Positions 1-10,164 of a DNA stretch of 64,000 nucleotides are shown here, one piece after another. How positions within the stretch are numbered: position 1 is the first letter of the stretch; each line of letters opens with the position of its first letter. Position numbers and translations under genes: made by a program. Source of the DNA: Typhlomys cinereus (Eukaryota > Chordata > Mammalia > Rodentia > Platacanthomyidae); assembly GCA_023101885.1 (NCBI GenBank), contig JALPQD010000017.1:737428-801427 (forward strand), written 5' to 3'. The notes beneath the pieces are model-generated. The model was given only the letters and a program-made list of their open reading frames with translations. It had not been told where the DNA came from and searched no databases.

Positions 1-68
1 GTATTCCTCCAAGTGACAACAGAGAGCACCACGGAGTTACATGATTTGAACTCCTTATAAACATTGAA

Positions 69-385
69 GGGGGCTGAAGCGGATAAGAGTGTTTGCCACG
101 CAAGGAAGAAGACCTGAGTTTGAATCCCCGGTACCCACGGAAAAGTTAGGCAGAGCCATCGGTACCTGTAACGCTAGTATTTGGGGACAGAGACAGGCAG
201 ATCCTACAAGCTCAGTAGCTGGTAGAACTAGCCAAAACAGCAAGTTTCAGATTCTGTGACACCATCTTAAAAGAGCAATGAAGGAGGACACAGATATCCT
301 ATCCTGACTTCTACATGCATGTACCCACAGATACATATGCACAGCATCACAACACACACACACACACACAGTAAATGAACATATA
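69..385 (+). mobile_element. B4-type SINE (ID-like head plus B1-like body)
   Basis: An ID-like tRNA head (about 69-140, with the B-box region reading as 'gagtttgaatcc') is followed by a B1-like body (about 165-270, containing 'ggacagagacaggcagat'). It ends in a CA-rich tail with (CA)n at 351-370. This ID-B1 composite order is the hallmark of the B4 family in mouse-related rodents. The copy is diverged and I found no clear target-site duplication, so it is old. Family call is from pattern memory. Confidence 0.7.
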
Positions 386-1240
386 AAACCGTAAAGGTAA
401 ATAGAAATGCACAAATGATCGACCCCTTACTGGCTGAGAAAAATGAAACTTAGAACACCGTTGGATAAGAAGGTCAAATGAGCCCGTTCGGTCAGAGCAT
501 TACCCAACGTCCTATCAAGACAGGCTGCTTACCATTCAAAGTGCTGCTGCTCCCAGCGCCTCTGAGTTTGGCTCTGCTTTGCTTCCGCCCTTCAGAGCGC
601 TCATGCAATGAACGGGACTTACGTAACTGCTTTCAGCAGCATCACTGAATGGGAAGAACAATTACGTAATAAGACGCACACCAGGATGTGTGCGATTGTG
701 TAATAACAGCATGCCTCACTGTGCTAGGCTGGTCGCCAATAACTACCTAGTCATGCTATTATATTACAGGAACATATGCCCTAGGGGCATGTTGAAATTA
801 TTCTGAGGACTTCTAAAGGAAAATTGACCGATCAAAAAAATCAAATTTCAGAATTAAAAAAAACAATAAAATAAACAATTTTTAACATCTGGTAGTGATC
901 CAAAAAGTAACAGAAAAAAAAACTACATGTAACATATAGAAACTTGTAGCATAGAGCAAACAGATTGTCCTATGATCCACTCCTGTTGGTGTAACATTTA
1001 GGACAACAACATCCATAAAAAGAAGCGGGGTGGGGGTAGCTGAATTTTAGGTAACAAAGGAACCTTCTTCATCACTGCCCAGACTTCTGCCAGGATGGAG
1101 TTATTTCACAACCAAGAAGAGTCTCATCTCCCTTAGAACCTGGGTCTCCCCAGCAGAAACACCCTTAAAACTTTTCAGGAATTACACATTTAGAACATCT
1201 TTCCTGTTATTTGGATAGTCATCATATGAAAAAATAATCA
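386..1240. other. Unique sequence, no gene; holds a bZIP-site cluster
   Basis: No open frame of note and no repeat I recognise. The GC-richer part at about 535-710 carries the bZIP-site cluster described separately. The rest is AT-rich with A runs (about 835-920). I see no gene in it. Confidence 0.5.
602..704. promoter_or_regulatory. Candidate enhancer: cluster of C/EBP / PAR-bZIP type sites
   Basis: The palindrome TTACGTAA occurs twice, at 619-626 and 662-669; the second is embedded in the fully symmetric ATTACGTAAT (661-670). A third, related site, ATTGTGTAAT, lies at 695-704. An ATGCAAT half (603-609) resembles a C/EBP-ATF composite with one mismatch. The two perfect octamers are 43 bp apart. 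Consensus RTTAYGTAAY is bound by PAR-bZIP proteins, NFIL3 and C/EBP (established knowledge). That this patch is an active enhancer is inference. Confidence 0.4.
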
Positions 1241-1530
1241 GGCTGGAGAGAGGGCTCGGGGCTAAAGACACTGCCTCGCAAGCAGACAGACCTAAGTTCA
1301 GATCCCAGATCCCACATGAAAACACCAGACAGAAATGGCAGCAGTCTACACTTCTGGTCCTGGAAGGCTGAGCTGGGAAAGCCCAGAACAAAGCAAAATG
1401 GAGGAACAATCCAGGATGATTCCCAGATACACAGTGCCCTCTGATACACACACACACAACGCACGCACGCACGCACGTGCACGCACACGCACGCGCACGC
1501 ACACGCACACACGCACACGCTCACACAGGA
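1241..1530 (+). mobile_element. DIP-like (B2-superfamily) SINE, old subfamily
   Basis: The tRNA-like head begins 'ggctggagag' (1241) and its B-box region is near 1292. It is followed by the family body with landmarks 'cagaaatggcagcag' (about 1331) and 'caatccaggatgattcc' (about 1409), then a long CA/CG tail (1446-1530). Imperfect duplication-like flanks (gaaaaaataatc left, gaaaaacaatct right) suggest an old insertion. The body is not that of mouse B2, hence the DIP-like label. Confidence 0.75.
1446..1530. repeat. Alternating CA/CG microsatellite
   Basis: SINE tail expanded into mixed (CA)n, (CACG)n and GCAC units. Strict purine-pyrimidine alternation with CpG steps makes it Z-DNA prone. Confidence 0.8.
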
Positions 1531-1543
1531 AAAACAATCTTCA

Positions 1544-1630
1544 TACCCTGTACTTCCAGCTACTCTGGAAGCTAGGGCCGAAGGATCATAAGTTCAAGGC
1601 CAGCCTGAACAGCGCGGCAGAACCCTGTTT
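1544..1630 (+). mobile_element. B1 SINE fragment
   Basis: The stretch 'cttccagctactctggaag' followed by 'caaggccagcctgaac' and 'agaaccctgttt' matches the central and 3' part of B1, the rodent 7SL-derived SINE. The 5' start and A-tail are missing. Confidence 0.65.
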
Positions 1631-1639
1631 AAACTGTCA

Positions 1640-2060
1640 TCATCTCCGAAATGTGACGGGACGAGCCTCTGCGTCCCTCTGGACACTTTCCCTAGTGACC
1701 CACAAGTTTTTCCAGCTACACTCCGCTTCCCAAAATTTCCAACATCTCCTGAAATAACCCTACCAACTGGGCCCCAAGAATTCAACACATGAACCTGTGG
1801 GAGACATTTCATATTCAAAGCATAGCACACAAGGCAGTGAGAGACAGGCGAAGAGGTGGGAGGAACATTTTTTGGAATTTAGAGTATTTATTATTTCTCT
1901 AAAGAAATTAAACTTCTCCCAAATTTCACAGTCAGTGAAAATTATCATATCAAGGCAAATGGAAGTAGCCGTGTGTAATAAACTCCAAACCCACGCTGAT
2001 GGTCTGTTTTTATTTATTGTGCTGCTAAATCCTTATGATCATAACTTTGTAACCATATGA
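1640..2060. other. Unresolved fossil repeat then unique sequence
   Basis: The section around 1735-1830 ('aaccctaccaactgggcccc', then a motif like 'attcaaagcatagcacac') resembles the end of an old LTR or L1 3' end read on the minus strand. The remainder to 2060 is AT-rich and unrecognised. No gene seen. Confidence 0.35.
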
Positions 2061-2074
2061 GCTAAATTCTATGC

Positions 2075-2470
2075 CGCCTCCCTGTTTCATATGTTGATGT
2101 TCTAACGCCTCCAAATAGAACTATATTAGCAGATAAAGCCTTTGAAGGGAGCTACTTAAGACGAGGCTAAAGAGATCTGCCTGCGGTTAGTATGATTAGT
2201 GTCTGCAGAAAACAGAACTTTGGACCCACAGAAAAACACGGCAAAAGGATGGTCAGGTGAGGTCACAGCAAGAGGACAGTCAGGTGAGGTCACAGCAGGA
2301 AGATAGCCATGTTCAGGACAAAGAAAGAGGCCTCATTACAAACCAAATGCACAGGGAACTTGACCTGGGACTTCTCAGCTTCCAGAGTAGTATGTGGCTG
2401 CTGCTTAAGCCTCCCAGCCTGCATTGTTGCTGCTGCATTGTAGCCCCCCCAACAGACCACTGCTAGCCTA
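2075..2470 (+). mobile_element. Diverged MaLR/MST-like LTR remnant
   Basis: The order 'tcatatgttgatgttctaac', 'aaagcctttgaaggga' and, near the end, 'cagcttccagagtag' followed by 'gctgcttaagcctcccagcc' follows the layout of MST/MLT-type LTRs. A 27-bp unit containing gtcaggtgaggtcacagca is tandemly doubled (2252-2270 and 2279-2297). The similarity is partial, so the family is uncertain. Confidence 0.4.
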
Positions 2471-2507
2471 CTAACTCTGCCAACGTCCTGAGCAGAGGGA
2501 GCAGAGG

Positions 2508-2630
2508 ATGAGCAGGTCGAGGCCCGCGCTGTGTCGGGACTTAACCACCTAGCGTGATTCTGACAGCAGGAAACAGGAGGGACGCGCGGTACAGGTTCCA
2601 GTCCAGTACGCGTGCGCAGCGTTTAGAAAT
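2508..2630. promoter_or_regulatory. CpG-dense patch
   Basis: Twelve CpG dinucleotides fall within about 115 bp, against a strongly CpG-depleted background. The 3' side holds 'acgcgtgcgcagcg', which resembles an NRF1 half site. There is no adjacent open frame. It may be a small unmethylated regulatory element or just a recent CpG-rich remnant. Confidence 0.3.
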
Positions 2631-3046
2631 GCCATTTCAAGCTGCTTTCAACAATCTGCAGCGATCTTAAGGGGTGGTAAATGAGGGTGTCAGTCACCCT
2701 AAAAACCAAGGAGCATTCCCTGATTCTACAATGATTCATTCTAAACTGCACGTTTCCACAGAAAGAAACAAGGAAGAAGTCCACCCAGCCATGTTTGAAC
2801 CAAAACCTTCAGAATTGCCGGGGCCTCTCCGGAGGTAGCAGACGGTGGCTGTCACCTGCTCCAATCATGCAAGAATCTTCCCAACTCCCATTCAGTAGTG
2901 TCACCTGGAACGTTGGCGTCACGGATGGTGACAGCTACACATCAAGCTTTCCTTCTCCCAAGCATGTTGTGAAACTGGCACGCCCACGGTGGCGGGAAGC
3001 GTCTGTCTGTGCGACAGTTTCAGCGGCGTTTAGAAAGTCAACCCAC
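2631..3046. other. Unique sequence, nothing recognised
   Basis: Mixed-composition DNA with no recognised repeat. A 91-codon open frame crosses it without any familiar motif and runs into the next SINE, so I do not call it a gene. Confidence 0.5.
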
Positions 3047-3048
3047 GC

Positions 3049-3249
3049 GTTGGAGAGAGCGCAGCAGTAAAAGCACTGACATGCTCAGGCCTAGAGACCC
3101 GAGTTCGAGCCACATAAAGATGAAAGGAGAGAGGAGAGACTCCATAAAGTTGTCCTCTGACCTCCGCATGCACATGCAGGCCACGCCACGGGACCCCCTG
3201 GACTCACACGATAATAATAAAGTTTAACAAAAAAAAAAAAAAAAAAAAA
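3049..3249 (+). mobile_element. B3 SINE with poly(A) tail
   Basis: The tRNA-like head (3049-3120) is followed by the typical B3 body segment 'gttgtcctctgacctccgca' (3150-3169), a CA-poor linker with AATAATAAA (3211-3219) and a 21-nt A tail (3229-3249). B3 belongs to the B2 superfamily of rodents. Body divergence is moderate. Confidence 0.75.
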
Positions 3250-4517
3250 GGAAATCAACAGCAGAAAATGTTACATGGATAAATACGGGTATAAAATATA
3301 AAGCAAAGATTTGAATATAGTAAGATAGAGCTGTAGTCCTCAGACTTTGTTGGCTGGCATTCAAACCATGCAATGGGACAGGAGGGGGTCGGTTTTATAT
3401 TTCCAGGCAGTGTCCTGTGATGTCCCGGTACTTGATCTCAGGAGTGGCTATTACCTTCAGCCACCTCAGGCACCTGCTGCCAGGTCACCTGGGGCAGGGC
3501 TGGCAAGCGGGGCTGCTCCCATGGGATTGGCAGCTCCTGGTGGAGGAAATTCATGGCCGTATATAGTGGTGTTGAACCTGAAGCCAGTGAACTGGTCTTT
3601 GGAAAACCACCAGCTTCTCACAGCCTGGCTCCCTGTGGTCTTGAGCATGGAAAGCCCGTGTACCACGCCCATCGTTGTGCACATGTGCAGAACCTGACTA
3701 GTCGTCCTCACCCTCCAGAAGACACAGTTGCTCACAGTGAATTATTCGCACAGTGAATTATTTGCATTATTTGCAGAACAGGACCCCATGAAGATGAATC
3801 TGCTTTTTTTGTTTGTTTGTTGTTTGCTTGCCCTTCACGATACGAAAGACCAGAAACTGGGTTGTGAACTAATTTGGTATTATTTTTCAAATCCCAGTCC
3901 AAAGAAACATGAAAACTGAATGCAAGTCTGGCCCTTTTAGAACGACGCAGGTACTGGGCATTGTCGATGGTACTGTCAGAAATGAAAATTATAGATGATT
4001 AATACGAACATGTTCAAAGAAGTGATTCTCACCAAGCAAAACATCAATGAGACTGAAAAAAATTCCATTGACGAAGCATGTGCCCGTTGGGCATCCGAAA
4101 GGAATGTGTAGGGAAGGACCCTGATTGAACCTTGAGAGGGCTGAACTTGTTGGATCAGATCTTCATGCTAAATCCCTTGGTGGCAAAGTGCCTGCCGTGT
4201 TGCTTTTCCTAACTGCTCTGGGCAAACCCCTCTGTAAACCAGCCTGCAGCATCGGAGCACTGCCTTGTAAGGAATTCCTGGATTGCTCAAGAACTATTTA
4301 GGCTGATTCTGAAGTCTTCTGCCTATCCCTGACTCCTATGAACATCTTAAGCAAAAAGAAAGAAAAAAGAAGTGAACTCAAAGGCAAACTCTGCAAACAT
4401 CAAAGCTGTCTGGGCACACACCATGCTATCAGGCCCAGGACCTCTGCCCTTGGGGATAATGAAGAAATGAATTCTTTTCTGTAGATTTTATCTTAGTAAA
4501 TATCTAATAAAAGTTAA
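3250..4517. other. Unique sequence, no gene recognised
   Basis: The 3330-3740 part is moderately GC-rich and open in several frames (116 and 89 codons on opposite strands), but neither translation shows a family I know. The part from 3780 to 4400 could be an old processed pseudogene by its texture, but I could not name a parent gene. No start context, splice sites or strand bias supports coding. Confidence 0.4.
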
Positions 4518-4590
4518 GGGCTGTTGAGATGGCTCAGGGGTTAAGACTGCCTCGCAAGAAGAAGGTCCTGAGTTTAGATCCCAGGTCCCG

Positions 4591-4624
<34 letters not shown>

Positions 4625-4773
4625 ACCAGGCTCAAATTGCAGCGACCTGTTTTTCTGGCCCTGGTGGGCAAAGCCTGGGAAATCCCAGAATGAAGCAAAA
4701 AGGAGGTAGAAGCAATCCAGGATGATTCCTGATGCCCCTCTTAGTCTTCCACAGGGGCACACAGTGCCCTCTG

Positions 4774-4823
<50 letters not shown>

Positions 4824-4838
4824 TAAATAAATAAATAG
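4518..4838 (+). mobile_element. DIP-like SINE, old subfamily, with internal poly(A) run
   Basis: Head 'gggctgttgagatggctcag' at 4518. The body shows 'tttttctggccctggtggg' and 'caatccaggatgattcctga', and the tail is (CA)n at 4778-4821 ending in AATAAATAAATAG. Unusually, about 29 consecutive A residues (4595-4623) interrupt the body just after the head, where relatives have a short 'gtaaaaatgcc'-like segment. This is an in-place A-tract expansion. Confidence 0.75.
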
Positions 4839-4994
4839 TTAATTATTCCAAATGTCCATATTAATTTTAAGTTTATTATAAATGAAACAATAAGACAATA
4901 TTTCTTACAGCCACAAAAAATTGGCAACATTTCTTTAAAATGAATACAGAATTGGGTAAGGAAATAAAAGAGCTACATTCTAAAAGACAGTATA

Positions 4995-5278
4995 GAGGCT
5001 GAAGACATGGCACAACGGTTAAAGTCTTTGGCTGCAAGCAGAAAGTTGGTATCTCCAGATCCCTCATAAAAATGCCAAGACGACACAGTAGTGACCTGTA
5101 ATTCTGGCCCTGGAAGACAGAGCCTGGGAATCCCAGAGAGCAATCCAGAACAATCCCAATGTCACCAATGTCACCTCCACAGACACATATACTCAGGGTC
5201 CTTTTGGGGACCCACTCACACACGTGCACATACACACACTCTCACGTACACACGAACATGCAAGAAATAATAAAATAC
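4995..5278 (+). mobile_element. DIP-like SINE, old subfamily
   Basis: Head 'gaggctgaagacatggcaca' (about 4995), body landmarks 'gacctgtaattctggccctg' and 'tgggaatcccagagagcaat', and a CA-rich tail (about 5215-5262) ending in AATAATAAAATA. It is diverged and lies only about 155 bp after the preceding copy in the same orientation. Confidence 0.7.
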
Positions 5279-5389
5279 AGCTTATGGAAGTATAAATCAG
5301 TATCAAGTTTTTAGAAGACAACCTGGTCATGTCTGTTAGAATCTCAAGTCTTCCTTCCTACTGTGGCAGAATGTGTGTGTTAGGTGTTA

Positions 5390-5500
5390 GCTGTGGACTC
5401 CAGACAGCATGGATTCCAGTGCCAGCCCTTCTCCTTATAGCTGGGAGTCCCCAAGAAAGTTGCTCAGCTCTCTCTGCCTGGGTTTGTCATCTGAAAAAAA
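5390..5500 (+). mobile_element. MIR fragment
   Basis: The order of 'ctccagacagcatggattcc', a degraded central core and then 'tgcctgggtttgtcatctga' follows the MIR core consensus. An A run (5494-5507) replaces the expected 'aaaatgggg'. MIR is an ancient mammal-wide SINE, so high divergence is expected. Confidence 0.5.
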
Positions 5501-5892
5501 AAAAAAAGAAGGTGGTCGTGGCATCTGGATCCCAAGGGGCAGCCACAGGATGAAATTGGTACCACGCCCACACTGGAACTCTGGGAATAGAAAGCACCAT
5601 GTACTCTGAAACCTCAATTCTAGAAAAGTAAATATTCTACAGAACCTCTAGCCAAGCACATAAATTCCATGCACTCAGCTTCTCAAACACACACATGGAA
5701 GCTAACTCTAAAGATCCGTCACTGAGGAAAATGTGTGCGTGTAAATGATGGTGCATGAGAGTCAGTGAGCAGTTTACAACCATTAAAGAATGAGGTGGGG
5801 CTATCTCAAGAACAACAACACGCTGTTGAGAACAAAAACAAATTATACAACAGTTTGCACAGAATGATTCCATCGCTATGAAAGCAAACAGC
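5501..5892. other. Unique sequence, nothing recognised
   Basis: No repeat or gene recognised. It ends in the pyrimidine microsatellite. Confidence 0.45.
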
Positions 5893-5896
5893 ATCT

Positions 5897-5935
<39 letters not shown>

Positions 5936-5937
5936 GT
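5893..5937. repeat. (CT)n microsatellite
   Basis: About 22 CT units with one interruption (tctcctct). Confidence 0.95.
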
Positions 5938-6670
5938 CTAAGAAGATAATGCCAAAATTAATAGTGCTCCCTTCTGAAGAGGAAGGTTAAAACCTGGGAG
6001 AGGAGACCTTCAATTGTTACTCCTCTATTGTTTGAACCTTTGAAAATAAATTTGAACTGCTTTTATAATTAAAAAGATATTTCAACCATTAGCCTGAACA
6101 TAGTTTAGATTTAAATAATTATTCTCTCTTTCTTTTTTTTTTTCATAAGATTTAGAGTCTCAGCCAAGGGGTGGATGCTACTGTTATCATTGACTTAGAT
6201 GACCAGCCAGGAAATGAGATTGTATGAATAGTCCATTTAATTAAATGTTTTGGCCACTGAGATCTATGTGAGCATAAAATGTGGAAACACTTAGGAAATA
6301 GCTTGCGCTGCAAAGCAAATAGGGGGTAATGAGATTTGGTCAGACTGTCAGGGATCTAGGCCTACTCAGAACTCTAAGAAAAACAGGACTGAAATATTTC
6401 AAATGTGAGGTTATATTAAAAATCACAGTTTCAAACTGTGAAGCCAAACAAATCAGTTATTCCAGTTTATTGTTGCAGGGAAGCACAGTACAGCACTGAG
6501 GGAGAACCGAAGGGAGAGCTGGCTGGCGTTCCCAGCAGCCAGAACTTTTACCTCAAACAGGGACACAGATTTGCCACTCTGTCTTAGAAGACATGGCCTG
6601 GCCGAAGTACTTTCAGCAATAAAGCAGTTTATGTGTTAACCCACAGAATATGGAGATGTTAAAATTGAAA
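5938..6670. other. AT-rich unique sequence
   Basis: No gene or recognised repeat in about 730 bp. Composition is AT-rich with scattered homeodomain-like TTAATTAA/ATTTAAAT cores (about 6110-6245), which is unremarkable for this composition. Confidence 0.45.
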
Positions 6671-6765
6671 GAGGGACTGTGGGTCGATTGCCTATCAGTA
6701 GAGTGCTTGCCTGGCATGTGAGCGACCCCAGGTTGGATCCCCAGCACTGCAAATATAAATGCGTA
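6671..6765 (+). mobile_element. ID SINE
   Basis: 'cagtagagtgcttgcctggc' followed by 'ggttggatccccagcactgc' reproduces the ID element, the BC1/tRNA-Ala derived rodent SINE, with recognisable A-box and B-box regions. The A-rich tail is short and eroded. Confidence 0.8.
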
Positions 6766-6786
6766 AATTACTTCGAAAGTCGAGTT

Positions 6787-6960
6787 GATGGGACCAGCAA
6801 GATGGACATGTGGGCAAAGGCCCCTGCGTGTAAACCTGTGACCTGAGTTCATCCCTGTAGCCGCATGGTAAGAGAGAACCAGCTTCTTCCTGTTGTCCTC
6901 TGACCACCACAGGTGCAATGCAGCATGCACACCTGCAATCAGTCAATCAATCAATAAACC
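6787..6960 (+). mobile_element. B3 SINE
   Basis: The head starts near 'gatgggaccagcaagatgga'. The body segment 'ttgtcctctgaccaccacag' (about 6892) and a tail of (ATCA)n ending in AATAAACC are typical of B3. It sits just after the ID copy in the same orientation. Confidence 0.75.
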
Positions 6961-7260
6961 AATCGAGTTCAAAATGCCTTATGAACCATCTAGGGCAGAA
7001 GAGAACACTGAGTTCCACAAGGGCCATGGACCTTCCTAAAATCTAACCGAAGCACAGCTCGGATCAACTGACCATCCAGATGGTGGGCTTTTTAGTATTC
7101 CGCTTTCCTTGCACTTTTTATGGTTTAATTTAATAGCTAAAATTTGCACATTGTCAAAATAAGCATGTAATATGTAGAATATAGCATCGGGTCATTGCAT
7201 GATCATAAGTATCCAGTGAAATGTTCTCCTCTTTCCCTGTGCTCTGAGTCTTAGCAATTC
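6961..7260. other. Unique sequence, nothing recognised
   Basis: AT-rich. No gene or repeat recognised. Confidence 0.45.
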
Positions 7261-7379
7261 TCTGTCATACTAAATAAGTAAATGTGTCGGGTGTTTGTGT
7301 GCACATGTGTAGCTTATTACATACCCTGAAACCTTCTTGTTTACGTCTTTCTTTTCTCTCAAACATATCATAGAAATTA

Positions 7380-7690
7380 TTCCATTTCAATACATATAAA
7401 TATTCTCTCCCACTTCTTTTAATGGGCATACAATATTGCATTGTATAAAATATAAGAATTTCTTTAATCAATCCCTTGTTGGTAGATATTTAGCCCATCT
7501 CCAGTCTCTGAATTACAAACATACTTCCATTAATATCCTCACAGTGATGTTTTGAACACTTGGACATGTATTATGGAGTTTAGATAACTTCAATATTAGC
7601 ATACTTAATTTTTATAAATGCTACCAAATTATTCTCTCAGGTAGAGTATTAATTTATACTTCCACTAAGAAAATGTAGGACCTTAGGATT
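7380..7690 (-). mobile_element. Ancient L1 fragment
   Basis: On the plus strand 'gggcatacaatattgcattg', then 'gttggtagatatttagccca', then 'accaaattattctctcaggt' follow the familiar reverse complement of an L1 ORF2 3' end and 3' UTR. The minus strand translates in part to YTMQYCMPIKRSGRE, like the YTMEYYAAIKKNE end of L1 ORF2. Diverged and broken. Confidence 0.5.
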
Positions 7691-8090
7691 TATATTATGC
7701 ACAGAGTTATTATTTAAAAGTTTTATAAATGGTAAGTTCCTCCAGGACAAAATCATAAATTACAGAGCTTCATTCCTATGCCCATAGAAACTCATATAGC
7801 CATTTGTTCAACAAATATTGACTGACCATAACTAAAAACTAAAATAGAAAAATAAACCTCTAATTTCTATAACAGTAAACTAGTTATCTCAGCTTAAACT
7901 CCCAGTGGGGGGAAAAACACATAAATTTAGGCACAACATATTTTTAAATTCTAACCTTCCAAAACACCAAAGAGCTTGCCAAAGAATGAGAAATGGTCCA
8001 GTCAAGACTGAAAAAAACAGAAGTCTATTTTTATCTTCATAGTATTTGCCCAACTGCAAGAAATAATTGTAAGATTGCATTTATCTTTTC
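7691..8090. other. AT-rich unique sequence
   Basis: No gene. A short stretch near 7800 ('tgttcaacaaatattgactg') looks like an L2 or MIR 3' motif but is too short to call. Confidence 0.4.
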
Positions 8091-8111
8091 AATGTATATA
8101 TCTGTGTATGG

Positions 8112-8150
<39 letters not shown>

Positions 8151-8280
8151 ACCAGGCATGTATGCCATGGTGTGAAAGCTAGAGGACAACTTTGGGAAAC
8201 TGCTTCTCTTCTACCATGTGGGCTCAGGTGGTCGGGTAACATGGAGATGTCTTTATCCACTTAACCATCTCACTAGTTGG
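8091..8280 (-). mobile_element. B3 SINE containing a (GA)n run
   Basis: The reverse-complement order is seen: (GA)n (8117-8148), 'gaaagctagaggacaacttt', 'taccatgtgggctcaggtgg' and the head end 'ttaaccatctcactag'. This matches a minus-strand B3. The purine run lies where the CA tail usually sits. Confidence 0.7.
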
Positions 8281-8880
8281 TCAGGCTGATTTGGGAGGCC
8301 TCTGAGAGCCCAAGATACAAGACCGACAGCTCAAAGTCCACCAAGGTTTAGGACTCAGTTAAACCACTTACTAGTTTAAGGTAGAATCCAACAGTTTCAC
8401 CATGTAGTGGTGAAAGTAGAATGTGGCCCTTTGAAAGACTTGCAGCCAGCTGTTCATTATCTAACTCATTAGGGATCTTGAGCCTTGAGCCTGGATTAAG
8501 TCAGCCCTACTCGGATACCTCTTCCAGATACCCAGGAGAAGCTCATTAAAATGTTGTCTTGTAGGAACTATGTTCTTCTTACTACACAGTATTCCTAAAA
8601 GAAATTTGTCACATTCATGTACAGCACCCAAAGAAAATAAGGCACATGGGAAGTGAGATACCATGAATAAGAATCAGTCAAAATAACAATATGATACAAG
8701 AAATCAATAAAGCTTCATTTATTAAGCTTATCAAATGCCAAGTGCAAGACAACTATGCTTGTCAAATCAAAGAAAAAAGAAGGAAAACCCTAAAAATTAT
8801 ATGGTGGAGACTTAGATGGAGACAGAAACGTTCTCAAAAGAAAACAAAATATGATAAATTAAGAATTGACCAAATGAGTT
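8281..8880. other. Unique sequence, no gene recognised
   Basis: Nothing recognised. It becomes A-rich on the plus strand after 8690, possibly leading into the old L1 piece downstream. Confidence 0.4.
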
Positions 8881-9148
8881 TAAGAAAAAATTAGACAAAG
8901 TTGAAGAGAGAAATAGTAAATAGCAAAACAAGGGATAATAAACTTTCCACAAGGCAGCACAATATACAAAAAATAACAATAAGACCTAAGATAGAGAATT
9001 CCAGCATGTGTTTAACTATTGACTTAGAAATAAAAGAGAGACAGATGGGCAAAAGAAATATTTATATGTTATGTTATGATTAAAATGACTAGGAATGTTG
9101 CAGTGGTGAGTCATAAAAGTTAAGGAAAAGAAAGAAAGAGAGAGAGGA

Positions 9149-9188
<40 letters not shown>

Positions 9189-9850
9189 AGAAAGAAAGGA
9201 AGGAAGGAAGGAAGGAAGGAAGGAAGGAAGGAAGGAAGGAAGGAAGGAAGGAAGGAAGGAAGGAAGAAAGGAAGAGAGAAAAAAGAGAGACAGAGGAAGG
9301 GAGGGAGGAAGGGAGGGAAGAGATCCTGCCCAGAATGGCTAAAACTAGACAGATCATTGTGCTATTACAGAAATTAGAATAAAAGTAAAACATCTTAAAA
9401 GTAGCAACAGAAAAAAAAGATGTGTTTCTTTAGAGGAGTAATAAATTCCTAATGCACAAAAATGAATAACAAAGAAAGTAGGAATATCTCTACAGATACA
9501 TCCATACAGAAAACAGAAGCTGCCATGAAATTCTATACCCAGAACAGTTTTCTTCCATTGTGAGAGTAAAATACAGCCATTTTCAGAGAAAGAAAACTCC
9601 CACAATTTATAGCCAAGATGCAGCCGAAGGATTAAGAACAGCAGCAGTGAAATGCATGGTACAGGAATGCTGACTGGAATCCTCTGCACTGGCACAATTA
9701 CCAAGCTTAGAAATGCTCAGAATTAGTTCATGGCAATTACATATCACTATTGATTGTAGGGTGGTGGAAGGGAAAATAGAGTTAAAGTATTGTAAGCTCC
9801 TGGTATCCATTCCACAGAAGAGTAAGATATCGATAAACACTGCACTTCTC
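8881..9850 (+). mobile_element. Ancient L1 3' region, split by a purine microsatellite
   Basis: The clearest part is 9385-9600: 'gtagcaacagaaaaaaaaga', 'agaaaacagaagctgccatg', 'aaattctatacccagaacag' and 'acagccattttcagagaaag' follow, in order, the late ORF2/3' region of old mammalian L1 elements. The A-rich 8881-9110 part is compatible with the same element but weak. The GGAA/GAAA array at 9121-9322 interrupts it. Confidence 0.45.
9121..9322. repeat. (GAAA)n/(GGAA)n polypurine array
   Basis: About 200 bp of almost uninterrupted purines. GAAA units come first (9147-9188), then about 20 GGAA units (9196-9266), ending in GGGA-type variants. The open frame on the opposite strand is a product of the repeat and not a gene. 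Confidence 0.95.
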
Positions 9851-9891
9851 TAGGCAAAGGATGGAACGTTGGAATTTCTAGAGGAATTGCT

Positions 9892-10132
9892 AAAAGAATA
9901 GAAAAGGGGCTGGAGAGGTGGCTCAGGGGTTACGCCTCTGCCTTGCAGGCCGAATGGTCCTGAGTTCGGATCCTAGACCCCACCTATAGACGCCAGGCAG
10001 AAGCGGGGGCAGCCTGCGTTTCCGGTCCTGGTAGGGCGGAGCCTGTGAATCCCGGGGCAGAGTAAACAAGGAGGAGGTGGAGGCGTCCATGGTGGTTCCC
10101 GAATTCGTCCGTCGTTCTATACACACACGCAT

Positions 10133-10164
<32 letters not shown>

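Noticed and set aside
3347..3697. 116-codon plus-strand frame, possible processed pseudogene
   Set aside because: I could not match the translation or the DNA to any gene family. A blastx search would decide.
9016..9393. 125-codon minus-strand frame rich in Ser, Leu, Phe
   Set aside because: Translation of the GGAA/GAAA array.
9907..9975. tRNA-like sequence with A and B boxes
   Set aside because: It is the head of a SINE, followed by the family body, tail and target-site duplication, and not a free tRNA gene. The same holds for the other SINE heads.
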